Of a DNA stretch of 64,000 nt, positions 35,707-44,555 are shown one piece after another. Each line of letters begins with the position of its first letter. The stretch's first letter is position 1. Both the position numbers and the translations under genes were made by a program. Below the pieces are notes generated by a model that worked only from the letters and a program-made list of their open reading frames with translations, was not told the origin of the DNA and searched no databases. Source of the DNA: JAMZMI01 sp049115715 (GTDB lineage: Bacteria; Bacteroidota; Bacteroidia; Cytophagales; Cyclobacteriaceae); assembly GCA_049115715.1 (NCBI GenBank), contig JAGDZQ010000018.1, positions 1-64,000 on the forward strand, in the 5' to 3' direction.

Positions 35707-36179
35707 TTACAACTAGTAGCAAAGAAAGCACCAGCAATGTCATTGTCATCATCGAAAGATGCTTGAATGAGTGCATCTACAGTGAATCCATTGATACTGA
35801 TGATTTGCACAAATCCTGAAGTAGAGCTGAGGCTCTTAGCCGAGCTTGATCCTTCAAAGAACTTAACTGTTTTGCTGGTTTCACTGAAGGGGATGCTGTA
35901 AGTACCGGGTGTGGCTGGTACGGTAAACTTTACATAAGGTCTGGGAGGGTTGAGAACCCCGCATGGGTTGCTCGTCTCAAAGTTCATAAGTATGATCTCT
36001 ATCTCATTAATACCCCTTATAGCATTACCTGAAGCAAAAACCCAGTCTTGTCCAGCTACTTTTCCTTGTGCCAAGTCCAGGTCTTCAAGAGTCCTGTCAT
36101 TACAATGTGCAAAAAATGCAAGTACACATATTGCGACAGGAAGCTTAATGAGTTTATAGGTGGATTTATTTAATATCAT
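35703..36179 (-). CDS. Lipoprotein of unknown function
   Basis: 158 residues with lipobox FAHC (Cys26) after a hydrophobic signal. The mature part is beta-rich, with a Pro/Gly stretch (VLNPPRPYVKFTVPATPGTYSIPF) and two further cysteines that could form a disulfide. It follows the kelch-repeat gene by 14 bp on the same strand and is probably in its operon. Overlaps gcvP by 4 bp at the stop codons. Confidence 0.65.
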   Translation of the reverse strand: MILNKSTYKLIKLPVAICVLAFFAHCNDRTLEDLDLAQGKVAGQDWVFASGNAIRGINEIEIILMNFETSNPCGVLNPPRPYVKFTVPATPGTYSIPFSETSKTVKFFEGSSSAKSLSSTSGFVQIISINGFTVDALIQASFDDDNDIAGAFFATSCN

Positions 36180-36193
36180 CTTTTGAGTACGCC

Positions 36194-37513
36194 TTATTTG
36201 CTGGTAAGTACAACGCTCTCAGTACTACCTCCATTGTAAATGATTGTCAATTTCGCCTGATCGTTTTTCTTGTTTCCAACATGCTTTACCTTAAAGAAAA
36301 CTTCATTCCCAGTATTAATCAATCGAAAGTTTAAATCAGTTCCGACCTCAAAATTATCAGTATTTTCACCTTCAAGCTTAATTTCAGAGATAAAACTTGC
36401 AGTGTTTCCTCCTTCGCATTTTAGCACAATCTTTTCAGCTTTTCCAGCTTTAATTTTACATTTTTTAGCAGTACTTAGTGTAGAAGCAATGAGTGCTATT
36501 CCTGCTGGAGCATCTTCATTATAAACTTCCATATTTCTTTGTGATCCTCCACCTCTTACTGGAGACCCACCGGTAATATAAACGCCATTTCCTGAGACAA
36601 TGGTTTGTGTTCCGTGACGAGGAAAGTTCATGTCGGCTTTTTGTGACCACACGTCAGTTTGTGGGTTGTATGCTTCTACCAATTGATAGGCTGGGCCTGG
36701 ACTTTCTCCCTCTCCACCCATTAGTAGAAGTTCCCCATTGAAGACAGCTGTGCCTGGGGCTGCTCTTGGAGTAGGAATTCCTTCTTTCAAAACGGACCAC
36801 TCTTTAGTATTAAAATCATAGACGTCTACTGGCTTTGGCAAAGGGCCAAAAACTCCACCTTCACCTCCTGATCTTCTTCCCCCAGCAGCATAAAGCTTAT
36901 CTCCTATTACAGCAGCATGAAAGTGATCTCTTGCTTCCGATGCATCTTCCAATTTAATCCATGTATTCTTGAATGGATCATACTGATCAAACCATTTTAC
37001 ATAACCCCCATCATGCCCTCTCGTATTTCCTGCGATCACATAGAAATTGTCTTTGTATTCAACCAAACCAGCACCACCTCGCCTTCGGTTTTCAGGTATT
37101 TCGGGTCCTTTGATCCATCTGTCGGAAGGAATGTGATATAACCAAATGTTGTCCGCCGGTATTTCCTTAGGGAAATTATTCGTTTTGAAAGAACCAATCA
37201 CCCAAACAAATCCTTTATAAGCTGTAGCCTGAAAATGGTTGAATTCCTTGGGAGCGCTGGCACCTACACTCCAAGTATTAGTTTTATAATCATACATATT
37301 GAGCGTTTGTGCTGATTCTCTTCCACCAAACATGATGAATTTCTCTCCAGCTTGCACAAACGAGCACTCATGTCTGGCGATATAATCCTTGTTCTCATTC
37401 TTAATGATCCAAGTGTCGCTGACAACTTTTTGTTCCTGAGCCAGCAGACTACAATTAAGTGAAAAGGTGAATAATATTACTTGTATGGGAATGCTTTTTT
37501 GAGACATTTTCAT
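36194..37513 (-). CDS. Exported kelch-repeat protein
   Basis: 439 residues with a signal peptide (about 1-25). Residues about 45-340 hold kelch repeats: FIMFGGRES, VWVIGSF, FYVIAGNTRGHDGG, LYAAGGRRSGGEGG, LLLMGGEGESPG and VYITGGSPVRGG, each followed by a Trp-containing strand. This makes a six-bladed beta-propeller of the kelch/galactose-oxidase type, usually a binding platform. A C-terminal beta domain (about 345-439) without known identity follows. No galactose-oxidase copper ligands are obvious, so a binding role is more likely than catalysis. Confidence 0.85.
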   Translation of the reverse strand: MKMSQKSIPIQVILFTFSLNCSLLAQEQKVVSDTWIIKNENKDYIARHECSFVQAGEKFIMFGGRESAQTLNMYDYKTNTWSVGASAPKEFNHFQATAYKGFVWVIGSFKTNNFPKEIPADNIWLYHIPSDRWIKGPEIPENRRRGGAGLVEYKDNFYVIAGNTRGHDGGYVKWFDQYDPFKNTWIKLEDASEARDHFHAAVIGDKLYAAGGRRSGGEGGVFGPLPKPVDVYDFNTKEWSVLKEGIPTPRAAPGTAVFNGELLLMGGEGESPGPAYQLVEAYNPQTDVWSQKADMNFPRHGTQTIVSGNGVYITGGSPVRGGGSQRNMEVYNEDAPAGIALIASTLSTAKKCKIKAGKAEKIVLKCEGGNTASFISEIKLEGENTDNFEVGTDLNFRLINTGNEVFFKVKHVGNKKNDQAKLTIIYNGGSTESVVLTSK

Positions 37514-37633
37514 CAGGATCTTATATAATATACTTCAATAATTATGGAGAACTTAAATTGGGATTGCTAATTGTGGTACGAATTTAGCTCTAAGTGAGGA
37601 AAATTTTTAAGAATTAGAATTATCTTCCTGACT

Positions 37634-38503
37634 ATGAACATTTTAAAATATTTAATGGCCGTTTCGATCTTGATAGCTTTCAGTTTTGCAATGGCATATT
37701 CGCAAGCTTGGGGCTATGATAATAATCGGATTGCTGTAAGCTACGATGGGAATAGCGAACCCGATAATGCTTACAAATGGCCCACTGGAGATCCTGATGA
37801 TTGGGGGGCTGCTGCGGCATCATTTGCTATTGTGGCGAAACTTGGGCTGCAGAGTAAACTGGTACATTGTTCTTACAACAATTTTATTGATGCACCCGCA
37901 GGTCCTGATGAAGAAAACCAGCTTATGATCAGCTGTGAAGGAAGTGCAGAAAGGTGGGGTTTTGGTAAGACTAAAATATTTGATGTTACCACCCAACTCG
38001 AAGAATCAAAATTAGATCTGGCTATGGAAATGGGAAAATCTACAGCATCTGACCCATTGTACTTTATACATGCGGGCTTATCGGAGTTTCTGTATTTGGT
38101 AGTGGAAGAAGTGATTAAGCAAGGCAATATTGAGGCACTCAATCATGTCTATCTATTATCCCACAGCAAATTCAATGAGGGAGAGGTAAGGAGGAAGTGG
38201 CATCACACCTGGGAAGATGTACAGGAATTGTGCGGAGGGAGGTTAAAGTACAAAAAAATACAAGATCAAAACCAAAAAGAGGACGCTGATAAGTTATGGC
38301 ATTCTCAAAAGGACTTTTCTGTCTGGTATTGGATGAGAGACCACAAAGACCCCAATATTCGATGGATGTACACCAGGCTGGAAGCGCATAGCGGTGGAGA
38401 TGCGGATATATCAGATTGTGGTATGTTTTATTATCTCCTCACTGGAGATGCTGCTGGCAGTCCCTCGAAATTCAAAGAATTTATAGGAGATGGAATAAAG
38501 TAA
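37634..38503 (+). CDS. Exported protein, nucleoside-hydrolase-like N-terminus
   Basis: 289 residues with a signal peptide (about 1-24, ending AYSQ). The start of the mature part (RIAVSYDGNSEPDN...DDWGAAAASFAIVAKLGL) resembles the Asp-rich first strand of nucleoside hydrolase-like proteins, where such Asp residues bind calcium. YFIHAGLSEFLYLVVEEV and YLLSHSKFNEGE fit later strands of that fold. These secreted relatives are usually of unknown activity. It is divergent from the kelch gene with a 120-bp shared promoter region. The family call is tentative. Confidence 0.6.
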   Translation: MNILKYLMAVSILIAFSFAMAYSQAWGYDNNRIAVSYDGNSEPDNAYKWPTGDPDDWGAAAASFAIVAKLGLQSKLVHCSYNNFIDAPAGPDEENQLMISCEGSAERWGFGKTKIFDVTTQLEESKLDLAMEMGKSTASDPLYFIHAGLSEFLYLVVEEVIKQGNIEALNHVYLLSHSKFNEGEVRRKWHHTWEDVQELCGGRLKYKKIQDQNQKEDADKLWHSQKDFSVWYWMRDHKDPNIRWMYTRLEAHSGGDADISDCGMFYYLLTGDAAGSPSKFKEFIGDGIK

Positions 38504-38512
38504 CCACGAAAA

Positions 38513-39280
38513 TCAATCGAGCTTGATAGTAAAATTGGACTTTACTGTTTTCTCTTTTTTGTCACCGATTGCATGGGTCTTTTCGCTAAAGTCCACCACC
38601 CCGGCATGAGTCACAGTGATAACAGTAGAGCTACAGGTGCCATATTTTTCAGTTCGAATACAGACGGAAGAGAGTGCCTTTTCCCACTCCAATGGAACAC
38701 CAGTTCGAGGGAGCATCTTTTCATCTGCTTCCTGAGTGTCCGAAAGGAGATCGAACATCTGTTTGTGATCAAACTTACTAGAAATGGCTTTTCTGAGACC
38801 TCTTTTTAAAGACTCAACCTTGGGCCATGGCGTATCGAGAAAAGCATTACTTAATCCATGAATCCCTGGATCGATCACATTTACTTTGCCTTGATAGTTG
38901 CTATAATGAGTCATGGTCTTGAAGTCGCTGGCTAGAAAATTGAACCCATTATATTCACTGGAGTAGTGGTTGAGTTTTTGTGAAAATGACTTTGGGTCAT
39001 CGCTTTCGCTCAGATATCTTGGAATAATGTCTCCCCTTGACCTTGCATCTTTCTGTATATTTTTGATGTCTCTATAGTTTGTTATAGCGCCAAATCGGCC
39101 ACTTTTCGAGATGCCCATCCATGTACCAGTAGCTACAAGATCACGACCTGCATAGATATCAGGGCAATCTTTCCAGAAAGAGGCTGTAGCAGATGGTCTT
39201 TCATAAAACTCATCCCGATTGGCAATTAAGATTAACTTGTATTTGGGATGAGAATTCCAGGCAAAAGCAATTAGACACAT
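38513..39280 (-). CDS. NRDE (TANGO2-like) family protein
   Basis: 255 residues, cytosolic. It starts MCLIAFAWN, then LIANRDEFYERPS with the family-naming Asn-Arg-Asp-Glu, and GTWMGISKSGRFGAITNYRD. A later CSSTVITV segment is also typical. The nucleophile-like Cys2 is conserved in this family, which has an Ntn-hydrolase-like fold; the biochemical role is not settled. It converges on the preceding gene with 9 bp between stops. Confidence 0.9.
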   Translation of the reverse strand: MCLIAFAWNSHPKYKLILIANRDEFYERPSATASFWKDCPDIYAGRDLVATGTWMGISKSGRFGAITNYRDIKNIQKDARSRGDIIPRYLSESDDPKSFSQKLNHYSSEYNGFNFLASDFKTMTHYSNYQGKVNVIDPGIHGLSNAFLDTPWPKVESLKRGLRKAISSKFDHKQMFDLLSDTQEADEKMLPRTGVPLEWEKALSSVCIRTEKYGTCSSTVITVTHAGVVDFSEKTHAIGDKKEKTVKSNFTIKLD

Positions 39281-39323
39281 ATCTTTACTGTATGTTAGTA
39301 ATATCTGATAGAATACCTACTTG

Positions 39324-40268
39324 ATGAAAAAAGTTCTCGGCCTTCTGATCGACTTTCAAAGAAAGCATTTTGATCTTAAACTATATGTTTCCGTTGCGGT
39401 CTTTTTAATAATTAGTCTGTTTTTTAACTATCGATTTGATTTTGAAAATTCGTTTATCGATTCCACATACGGCACCTATTTGCATTGGTTCAACATGTTT
39501 TGGTGGCAGTCTTTTCCATTTTTGATTGTATGTTTTTTACTCTACGCTTTCAATAAAAAAAGAGAATGGTTGACCTCAAAAGAGTTTTGGATGAAGTTTC
39601 TAATTGGCTTTGGAATTCTAGCTCTTGATCGTTCTTTTTATCTACATAACGAGATTCTCAAAGAGTATTTTAGTGGTGTAGATCTTTACTTTATCAGAAA
39701 GTGTGCGCGCTGGTTTTCGAGCATGTTCACAGTGGTGATTCCTCTTATTATTATTTCTCTATTTATTGAAAAAGGCGATTCCAAAAACTACTATGGACTT
39801 GCGATCAAAAAATTTGACGCTCGTCCCTACTTTACACTGTTGGCTATTGCCGTATTTTTTATCGGAATAGGGTCTTTCTTTGGAGACATTCAGGCTTATT
39901 ATCCAAGATTTGCGCATTCAAAAGGAGAAGCGTTCGCCTCTCTTCACGATTTACCCGTTTGGCTTGTGGCTTCATGCTATGAGCTCTTTTACGGATCTGA
40001 TTTTTTAGGTGTGGAGATGATCTTTAGAGGCTTCTTGGTGTTTGCTTTTGCGCGAACGCTTGGAGGCTATGCTGTTCTGGCCATGATAGCGAGCTATTGT
40101 TTTTTACATTTTGGGAAGCCCATGCCTGAGGCAGCAAGCTCAATTTTTGGAGGTTATATTTTAGGGATAGTTTCCTATAATACTCGCAACGTTTGGGGAG
40201 GGGTGATCATACATTTGGGAGTAGCCTGGTCTATGGAATTGTTCGGGTATCTACAGAGATTAAATTAA
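39324..40268 (+). CDS. CPBP-family intramembrane protease-like protein
   Basis: 314 residues with about seven or eight membrane helices. The C-terminal half has the CPBP (CAAX protease/bacteriocin-processing) pattern: GVEMIFRGFLVFAF in place of EExxxRG, SYCFLHFGKP with a conserved His, and GVIIHLGVAWSMEL with the last His. The first Glu of the EE pair is Val here, so activity is uncertain. ATG 39324 preferred over an adjacent TTG. It starts a run of same-strand genes with rmuC 9 bp downstream. Confidence 0.8.
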   Translation: MKKVLGLLIDFQRKHFDLKLYVSVAVFLIISLFFNYRFDFENSFIDSTYGTYLHWFNMFWWQSFPFLIVCFLLYAFNKKREWLTSKEFWMKFLIGFGILALDRSFYLHNEILKEYFSGVDLYFIRKCARWFSSMFTVVIPLIIISLFIEKGDSKNYYGLAIKKFDARPYFTLLAIAVFFIGIGSFFGDIQAYYPRFAHSKGEAFASLHDLPVWLVASCYELFYGSDFLGVEMIFRGFLVFAFARTLGGYAVLAMIASYCFLHFGKPMPEAASSIFGGYILGIVSYNTRNVWGGVIIHLGVAWSMELFGYLQRLN

Positions 40269-40277
40269 TTTTGAAGC

Positions 40278-41597
40278 ATGGAATTATCGGCAGTATTGAC
40301 ATTGGTTGTTGGCTTGGGGGCAGGTGCTGGCTTGGGCTATTTATTAGCTAAGCTAAAAACCAAAAGCGGAGGAGATGAAGCTCAGAAACTTAAGCTCGAA
40401 TTGGAAATGGAGCAGAAGAGAGCTGAAAAGCAAAACGAAGAGTTTGGTGATCTAAACGGACAACTGAAGGATGAAAGAGAAAAGGTCATCAATCTCAATA
40501 GTGAGAAGTCAAGACTAGAAGCCGATTATCGAAATCTAAGAGAAAGGCTTGAAGAGCAGAAACAAGAGGTGAGCCAGCTTCAGGAAAAATTTGCCATCGA
40601 GTTTAAAAACCTGGCGAATGAAATCTTGGAAGAAAAAAGTAAAAAATTCACGGATCAGAATAAGACCAATATTGGAGAATTGCTCAATCCATTGAAAGAT
40701 AAAATAGAAAGCTTTGAGAAAAAAGTAGAGCAAAGCAATAAGGATTCACTAGAGCAAAACACTGCACTCAAAACGCAGCTTGATCACATCAAGGAACTAA
40801 ATCAGAAAATCACAAAAGAAGCTGAAAGTCTGACCAAGGCACTAAAAGGAGATTCTAAGGCTCAAGGAAACTGGGGAGAAATGCAGCTTGAGACGATTTT
40901 GGAAAAAGTTGGTTTGCAGAAAGATGTTCATTACTTCAAAGAGAAGAACTTAAAAAACGAAGAAGGCTCCAATCAGAGACTGGATTATATAATCAAGCTT
41001 CCGGATGATAAATATTTGGTTTTGGATTCCAAAGTTTCACTTACTGCCTACAGCAACTACTTTGAGCAGGAAGACGCGGATCAGCAAGTCAAATACCTAA
41101 AGCAGCACCTTGACAGTGTCAACAATCATATTAAAATCCTCGGAGACAAGAATTATCAAAACCTAAATGAGCTTCAGCAGCCAGACTTTGTTTTGATGTT
41201 TGTCGCAAACGAACCCGCCCTTATGATTGCGCTCAAGGAAGACCCAAATCTCTATGAGAAAGCCCTTGATAGAAATATCGTATTGGTTTCTACCAGTACA
41301 CTCTTGGCAACTATGCGTACAGTAAGCTACATCTGGAAACAAGATCTTCAGAATAAAAACGCAGTAGAAATTGCCAGACAGGCCGGTGCTCTCTACGATA
41401 AGTTTGAAGGGTTTACCAACGACCTTCTCAAGGTTGGAAACAATCTGAAACAAACCAAAGACAACTACGACCTGGCGATGAACAAGCTATCTGAGGGGTC
41501 TGGAAACCTTGTACGCAGAACCGAAAAACTCAAGGAGCTGGGAGCCAAAGCATCTAAGCAACTAGATCAAAGACTGGTGGATAGGTCGGTTGATTAA
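40278..41597 (+). CDS. rmuC: DNA recombination protein RmuC
   Basis: 439 residues. An N-terminal membrane helix (about 5-23), a long coiled coil (about 35-190) and the RmuC core with KGDSKAQGNWGEMQLETILE, DYIIKLPDDKYLVLDSKVSL and FVANEPALMIAL. RmuC limits inversions at short repeats; the core is a predicted restriction-endonuclease-like fold (D...D-x-K in LDSKVS). Cytoplasmic face of the inner membrane. It starts 9 bp after the CPBP gene. Confidence 0.93.
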   Translation: MELSAVLTLVVGLGAGAGLGYLLAKLKTKSGGDEAQKLKLELEMEQKRAEKQNEEFGDLNGQLKDEREKVINLNSEKSRLEADYRNLRERLEEQKQEVSQLQEKFAIEFKNLANEILEEKSKKFTDQNKTNIGELLNPLKDKIESFEKKVEQSNKDSLEQNTALKTQLDHIKELNQKITKEAESLTKALKGDSKAQGNWGEMQLETILEKVGLQKDVHYFKEKNLKNEEGSNQRLDYIIKLPDDKYLVLDSKVSLTAYSNYFEQEDADQQVKYLKQHLDSVNNHIKILGDKNYQNLNELQQPDFVLMFVANEPALMIALKEDPNLYEKALDRNIVLVSTSTLLATMRTVSYIWKQDLQNKNAVEIARQAGALYDKFEGFTNDLLKVGNNLKQTKDNYDLAMNKLSEGSGNLVRRTEKLKELGAKASKQLDQRLVDRSVD

Positions 41598-41645
41598 TTT
41601 ATCAGAACAATTTACTTAACACTTCCAATCATAGATAAATCACAT

Positions 41646-42023
41646 ATGCAGTTGACGGCAGATAACAAGTTGAAAAAACTCATAGTAGTAGGAGATAAAG
41701 TCCTGGTCAAACCCAAAAAGGATTCGGAGAAGACCAGTTCGGGAATTTTTCTTCCACCAGGAGTAAAAGAAAAAGAGAGAGTTCAAAGCGGTTATGTTGT
41801 AAAAGCTGGTCCCGGCTATCCAATCCCATTACCACTGGATGAGGAGGAGAGTTGGAAAGGCGAGGAGGATAAAGTGAAGTATGTGCCGCTTCAGGCAAAG
41901 GAAGGAGATCTAGCTATTTTTCTTCAAAATGCCTCTTTTGAAGTTCAGTATGAAGGGGAGAAATATTTTATTGTTCCTCAATCGAGTATTTTGATGTTGG
42001 AGCGAGAAGATGACCTATTTTAA
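41646..42023 (+). CDS. GroES-like co-chaperone family protein, orphan
   Basis: 125 residues. GDKVLVKPKKDSEKTSSGIFLPPG and VQSGYVVKAGPG correspond to the GroES barrel, including the mobile-loop region, and FIVPQSSILMLE to its end. It is longer than GroES (about 95) because of a 30-residue acidic insert after GPGYPIPLPLDEEESWKGEED. No groL is next to it, so this is a second, specialised copy. Whether it caps GroEL is not known. It converges with the XRE regulator, 2 bp between stops. Confidence 0.82.
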   Translation: MQLTADNKLKKLIVVGDKVLVKPKKDSEKTSSGIFLPPGVKEKERVQSGYVVKAGPGYPIPLPLDEEESWKGEEDKVKYVPLQAKEGDLAIFLQNASFEVQYEGEKYFIVPQSSILMLEREDDLF

Positions 42024-42025
42024 CC

Positions 42026-42475
42026 CTACTTTTTCTTTTCTAAGACGATATCTAGTACCTCTTTCCTGAGTTCATTATTTTCCTCCATCAGTTTGGCCAC
42101 AAGAGAAATCGCCGTATCGGATAATGCAGCGCGAGTCTCAGGGTCACTTTCGTTTTTGATTTGTTGAATAAGATCGATGATTTTTGACTTGTTAAAATAG
42201 GTACCACTTTCCTCTTCTGCGATATCAATAGTCGCTTCAGGTCTAGTAGTGAAAAACGACGAATAATTGTCGTCATTCATTTCATCCATCAAGAATTTGT
42301 GTAAATCAATGTTGTATTTTGCTACAATAATTCTATAAAAATCAGGATCACCACTGGATTTATCCTCATATGGAGTCAACCTTCCTCGCTTTATGCCCAG
42401 ATTTTGAGCAAATTTCTCTTGGCTTAAACCCAGTTTAAGCCGCATAAACTTCATATTTTGATTGAATACACTCAA
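42026..42475 (-). CDS. XRE-family transcriptional regulator
   Basis: 149 residues. Helix-turn-helix at about 8-40 (MKFMRLKLGLSQEKFAQNLGIKRGRLTPYED), followed by a helical region (about 95-149) likely for dimerisation. It is divergent from a small gene, and two palindromes lie between the starts (42500-42511 and 42518-42536), as expected for autoregulation. The ATG could also be Met8 (MKFMRLK). The regulated process is not known. Confidence 0.8.
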   Translation of the reverse strand: MSVFNQNMKFMRLKLGLSQEKFAQNLGIKRGRLTPYEDKSSGDPDFYRIIVAKYNIDLHKFLMDEMNDDNYSSFFTTRPEATIDIAEEESGTYFNKSKIIDLIQQIKNESDPETRAALSDTAISLVAKLMEENNELRKEVLDIVLEKKK

Positions 42476-42499
42476 ATTTCCAAGAATTTTTTCAAAATT

Positions 42500-42536
42500 G
42501 TAGTTAACTACTTGCGTTTGTAGTTATTTACTACAA
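42500..42536. promoter_or_regulatory. Twin palindromic operator between divergent genes
   Basis: GTAGTTAACTAC (42500-42511, perfect) and TTGTAGT-TATTT-ACTACAA (42518-42536, 7-bp arms) share the GTAGT..ACTAC half-sites. Their centres are about 21 bp apart, two turns of DNA, so two dimers could sit on one face. Probable sites for the adjacent XRE regulator. Confidence 0.65.
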
Positions 42537-42559
42537 TATTTGTCATACAAACTTTGACA

Positions 42560-42787
42560 ATGACAAATATGAGCAAATCGTCCAAAAAGGGAAGCGAATT
42601 GCGAGAAAGTGATTTTATTAAAATCAGTGATTTAATATTTCATCAAGTAGGAACGAGATACTCTACGAACTATATAAGGAGAGTTCTCAATGAGAGTGAT
42701 GCTCGTAAAAACGAAATAATTACAGAGAAGACGAATGAATATCTAAGCCTGAAAAAAGAGTTTGAAGAGAAGCTGAGGGGAAACTAA
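42560..42787 (+). CDS. Small protein with possible DNA-binding helix pair
   Basis: 75 residues from ATG 42560 (a second ATG is at 42569). Charged throughout; the stretch ISDLIFHQVGTRYSTNYIRRVLNES resembles the helix-turn-helix of small Bacteroidota regulators in which a conserved YxxxYIRRVLN forms the recognition helix. A Lys/Glu coiled end follows. Divergent from the XRE gene and co-oriented with the next gene, 18 bp on. Function unknown. Confidence 0.55.
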   Translation: MTNMSKSSKKGSELRESDFIKISDLIFHQVGTRYSTNYIRRVLNESDARKNEIITEKTNEYLSLKKEFEEKLRGN

Positions 42788-42805
42788 ATAACTAAACATC
42801 ACATA

Positions 42806-43102
42806 ATGCAAGAATCAGAAAATGTAAAAGCAGATGCTCTCAGGAGAATACTTATGCATGAGCTTGCCGATTTGTTCGCTTTTTGCTCTCCGGCAAAGCT
42901 GAGAAGAAATATCGAAGACTTGTTTTTCAGATACCTTCTGGAGGCTAATTGTACGAATATAGACGAGCAAAAGGAATTGGTGTCAAGTGTACATCACTTG
43001 ATAAATTTTTTGAATGAAGCTGAGAAGATCGTTCAACTTCAGCCATTGACCCTTGAGGAGGAAGAATTAAGTGGTGGTTTAGATTCCTCTGGAAATGGAT
43101 GA
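42806..43102 (+). CDS. Small acidic helical protein, hypothetical
   Basis: 98 residues, no signal peptide. Helical and acidic, with LRRILMHELADLFAFCSPAKLRRNIEDLFFRYLL and a final EEEELSGGLDSSGNG tail. It lies 18 bp after the preceding small gene and is likely in the same transcript controlled by the twin palindromes. No family is recognised. Confidence 0.55.
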   Translation: MQESENVKADALRRILMHELADLFAFCSPAKLRRNIEDLFFRYLLEANCTNIDEQKELVSSVHHLINFLNEAEKIVQLQPLTLEEEELSGGLDSSGNG

Positions 43103-43145
43103 TCTCAAGGACAGGAAGACATGCCTCCCTTCAAAATAGATTTGG

Positions 43146-43400
43146 TTAGGCTAGTGTAGGAGTGCTTGTAAACTGCAAAGCATCAAATTGAGCTCTTGAT
43201 AATCTTTTCTCCAAGAAACTTCTCATCATTAATAGACGACTTATTTGTGCTCTATCATTTCCACAGCTCTCTATGCTATTCTCGATATTTCTTAAAATGT
43301 TATCGACGCAGTGCTGATGTGTTGCATCTTCTTCGAAAATATCATTTACGAAATCTTGAACGTTAAATTCTGGTATCATAACTCTGGTTGTTTTGGTCAT
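43146..43400 (-). CDS. Small helical protein, hypothetical
   Basis: 84 residues, cytosolic. Acidic N-terminal half (VQDFVNDIFEEDATHQHC), then a helical part (RNIENSIESCGN ... RSFLEKRLSRAQFDALQF). It converges with the gene ending at 43102 and lies downstream of hemB on the same strand, but 144 bp away. No motif allows a function to be named. Confidence 0.5.
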   Translation of the reverse strand: MTKTTRVMIPEFNVQDFVNDIFEEDATHQHCVDNILRNIENSIESCGNDRAQISRLLMMRSFLEKRLSRAQFDALQFTSTPTLA

Positions 43401-43544
43401 GATGAAGTAAACGATTAGTTGAACTATTCGCAGAATTATTTAGATGAAAAACAGATTACTGTCGACGAACGAAAATTACCTATCCACTGATAACTTATTC
43501 AAAGAGAAAGAGATAGATTGGAATTATTGTCAAGTGATCCTCCG

Positions 43545-44519
43545 CTAAGACATTTGATTTGATAAAGCGAACTCCTTAGCAAAATATGTAAGGATGATAT
43601 CTGCACCAGCTCTCTTAATCGAAAGAAGGGACTCATCTCTTACTCGATCAGCATCGAGCCAGCCACGTTCCCCAGCTGCTTTGACCATGGCGTATTCACC
43701 GGAGACGTTGTAGGCAGCTATAGGTAAGTCAAACTCACTTTTCAAGTCTGAAATGATATCAAGATAAGTAAGCGCAGGCTTTACCATTAAGACGTCCGCC
43801 CCCTCAATAAAATCAAGTTCACCTTCTATCATCGCTTCTTTCCTGTTGGCAGGATCCATCTGATAAGTTTTCTTATCTCCAAACTTAGGGGCAGAATCCA
43901 ATGCATCCCTGAATGGGCCATAAAAGGCAGATGCGTATTTCGCAGTATAAGACATGATGCCTACATCGTGAAATCCATTTTCATCAAGGACCTCTCTGAG
44001 ATACCCCACTCTCCCATCCATCATATCCGAAGGGCCCACCATATCGATTCCCATCTCAGCTTGGGCAAGGCTCATCTTTCCTAAAATCTCGAGTGTCTCA
44101 TCATTGAGGATTTTTCCATTTTCGACAATACCGTCATGACCATCAGAACTGTACGGATCCATTGCCACGTCTGTGATGACCATCGCTTCAGGAAATTCCG
44201 ATTTGATTTTTTTTAGTGCCTGATGATAAAAGAAGCTAGTATCGTGGCTTTTTGAAGCAAACTTGTCTTTATGAGACTCTTCCACAACAGGAAAAACATC
44301 AAAAGCTTTTATACCAAGCTTGAGACATTCCTCTATTTCCTTAAGCATTAGATCGAGGCTCAAGCGAAATATTCCAGGCATGGAGTCAATCTCAGTAGAT
44401 TGATTTTTCCCCTCCAAGAGAAATAATGGAAAGACAAAGTCATCCGTAGTGACGATGGTCTCTCTTGTTATGTCTCTTGCTGCTTGACTGATTCTATTTC
44501 TTCTAGGCCGTCGATTCAT
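43545..44519 (-). CDS. hemB: Delta-aminolevulinic acid dehydratase (porphobilinogen synthase)
   Basis: 324 residues. Joins two 5-aminolevulinates in haem synthesis. The Schiff-base region VLMVKPALTYLD and MSYTAKYASAFYGPFRDAL are intact. The metal loop is DVAMDPYSSDGHDG, with Asp instead of the Cys triad, so this is the zinc-independent (Mg/K) form. TATTTTTG at 44524-44531 ends 4 nt before the ATG, predicting a leaderless transcript. A palindrome at 44538-44555 overlaps the region just upstream. Confidence 0.96.
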   Translation of the reverse strand: MNRRPRRNRISQAARDITRETIVTTDDFVFPLFLLEGKNQSTEIDSMPGIFRLSLDLMLKEIEECLKLGIKAFDVFPVVEESHKDKFASKSHDTSFFYHQALKKIKSEFPEAMVITDVAMDPYSSDGHDGIVENGKILNDETLEILGKMSLAQAEMGIDMVGPSDMMDGRVGYLREVLDENGFHDVGIMSYTAKYASAFYGPFRDALDSAPKFGDKKTYQMDPANRKEAMIEGELDFIEGADVLMVKPALTYLDIISDLKSEFDLPIAAYNVSGEYAMVKAAGERGWLDADRVRDESLLSIKRAGADIILTYFAKEFALSNQMS

Positions 44520-44523
44520 ACGG

Positions 44524-44531
44524 CAAAAATA
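44524..44531 (-). promoter_or_regulatory. Predicted -7 element of hemB
   Basis: Reads TATTTTTG on the minus strand, matching the Bacteroidota TAnnTTTG consensus, with CCGT between it and the start codon. No TTG at the usual -33 distance. Confidence 0.55.
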
Positions 44532-44537
44532 CTAACC

Positions 44538-44555
44538 TATGGTTTTAAAACCATA
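44538..44555. promoter_or_regulatory. 18-bp perfect palindrome upstream of hemB
   Basis: TATGGTTTTAAAACCATA, in the -15 to -35 zone of the predicted hemB promoter, where a repressor or activator could act. It also covers the stop codon of a possible small gene, so it might instead be part of that gene's 3' hairpin. Confidence 0.5.
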
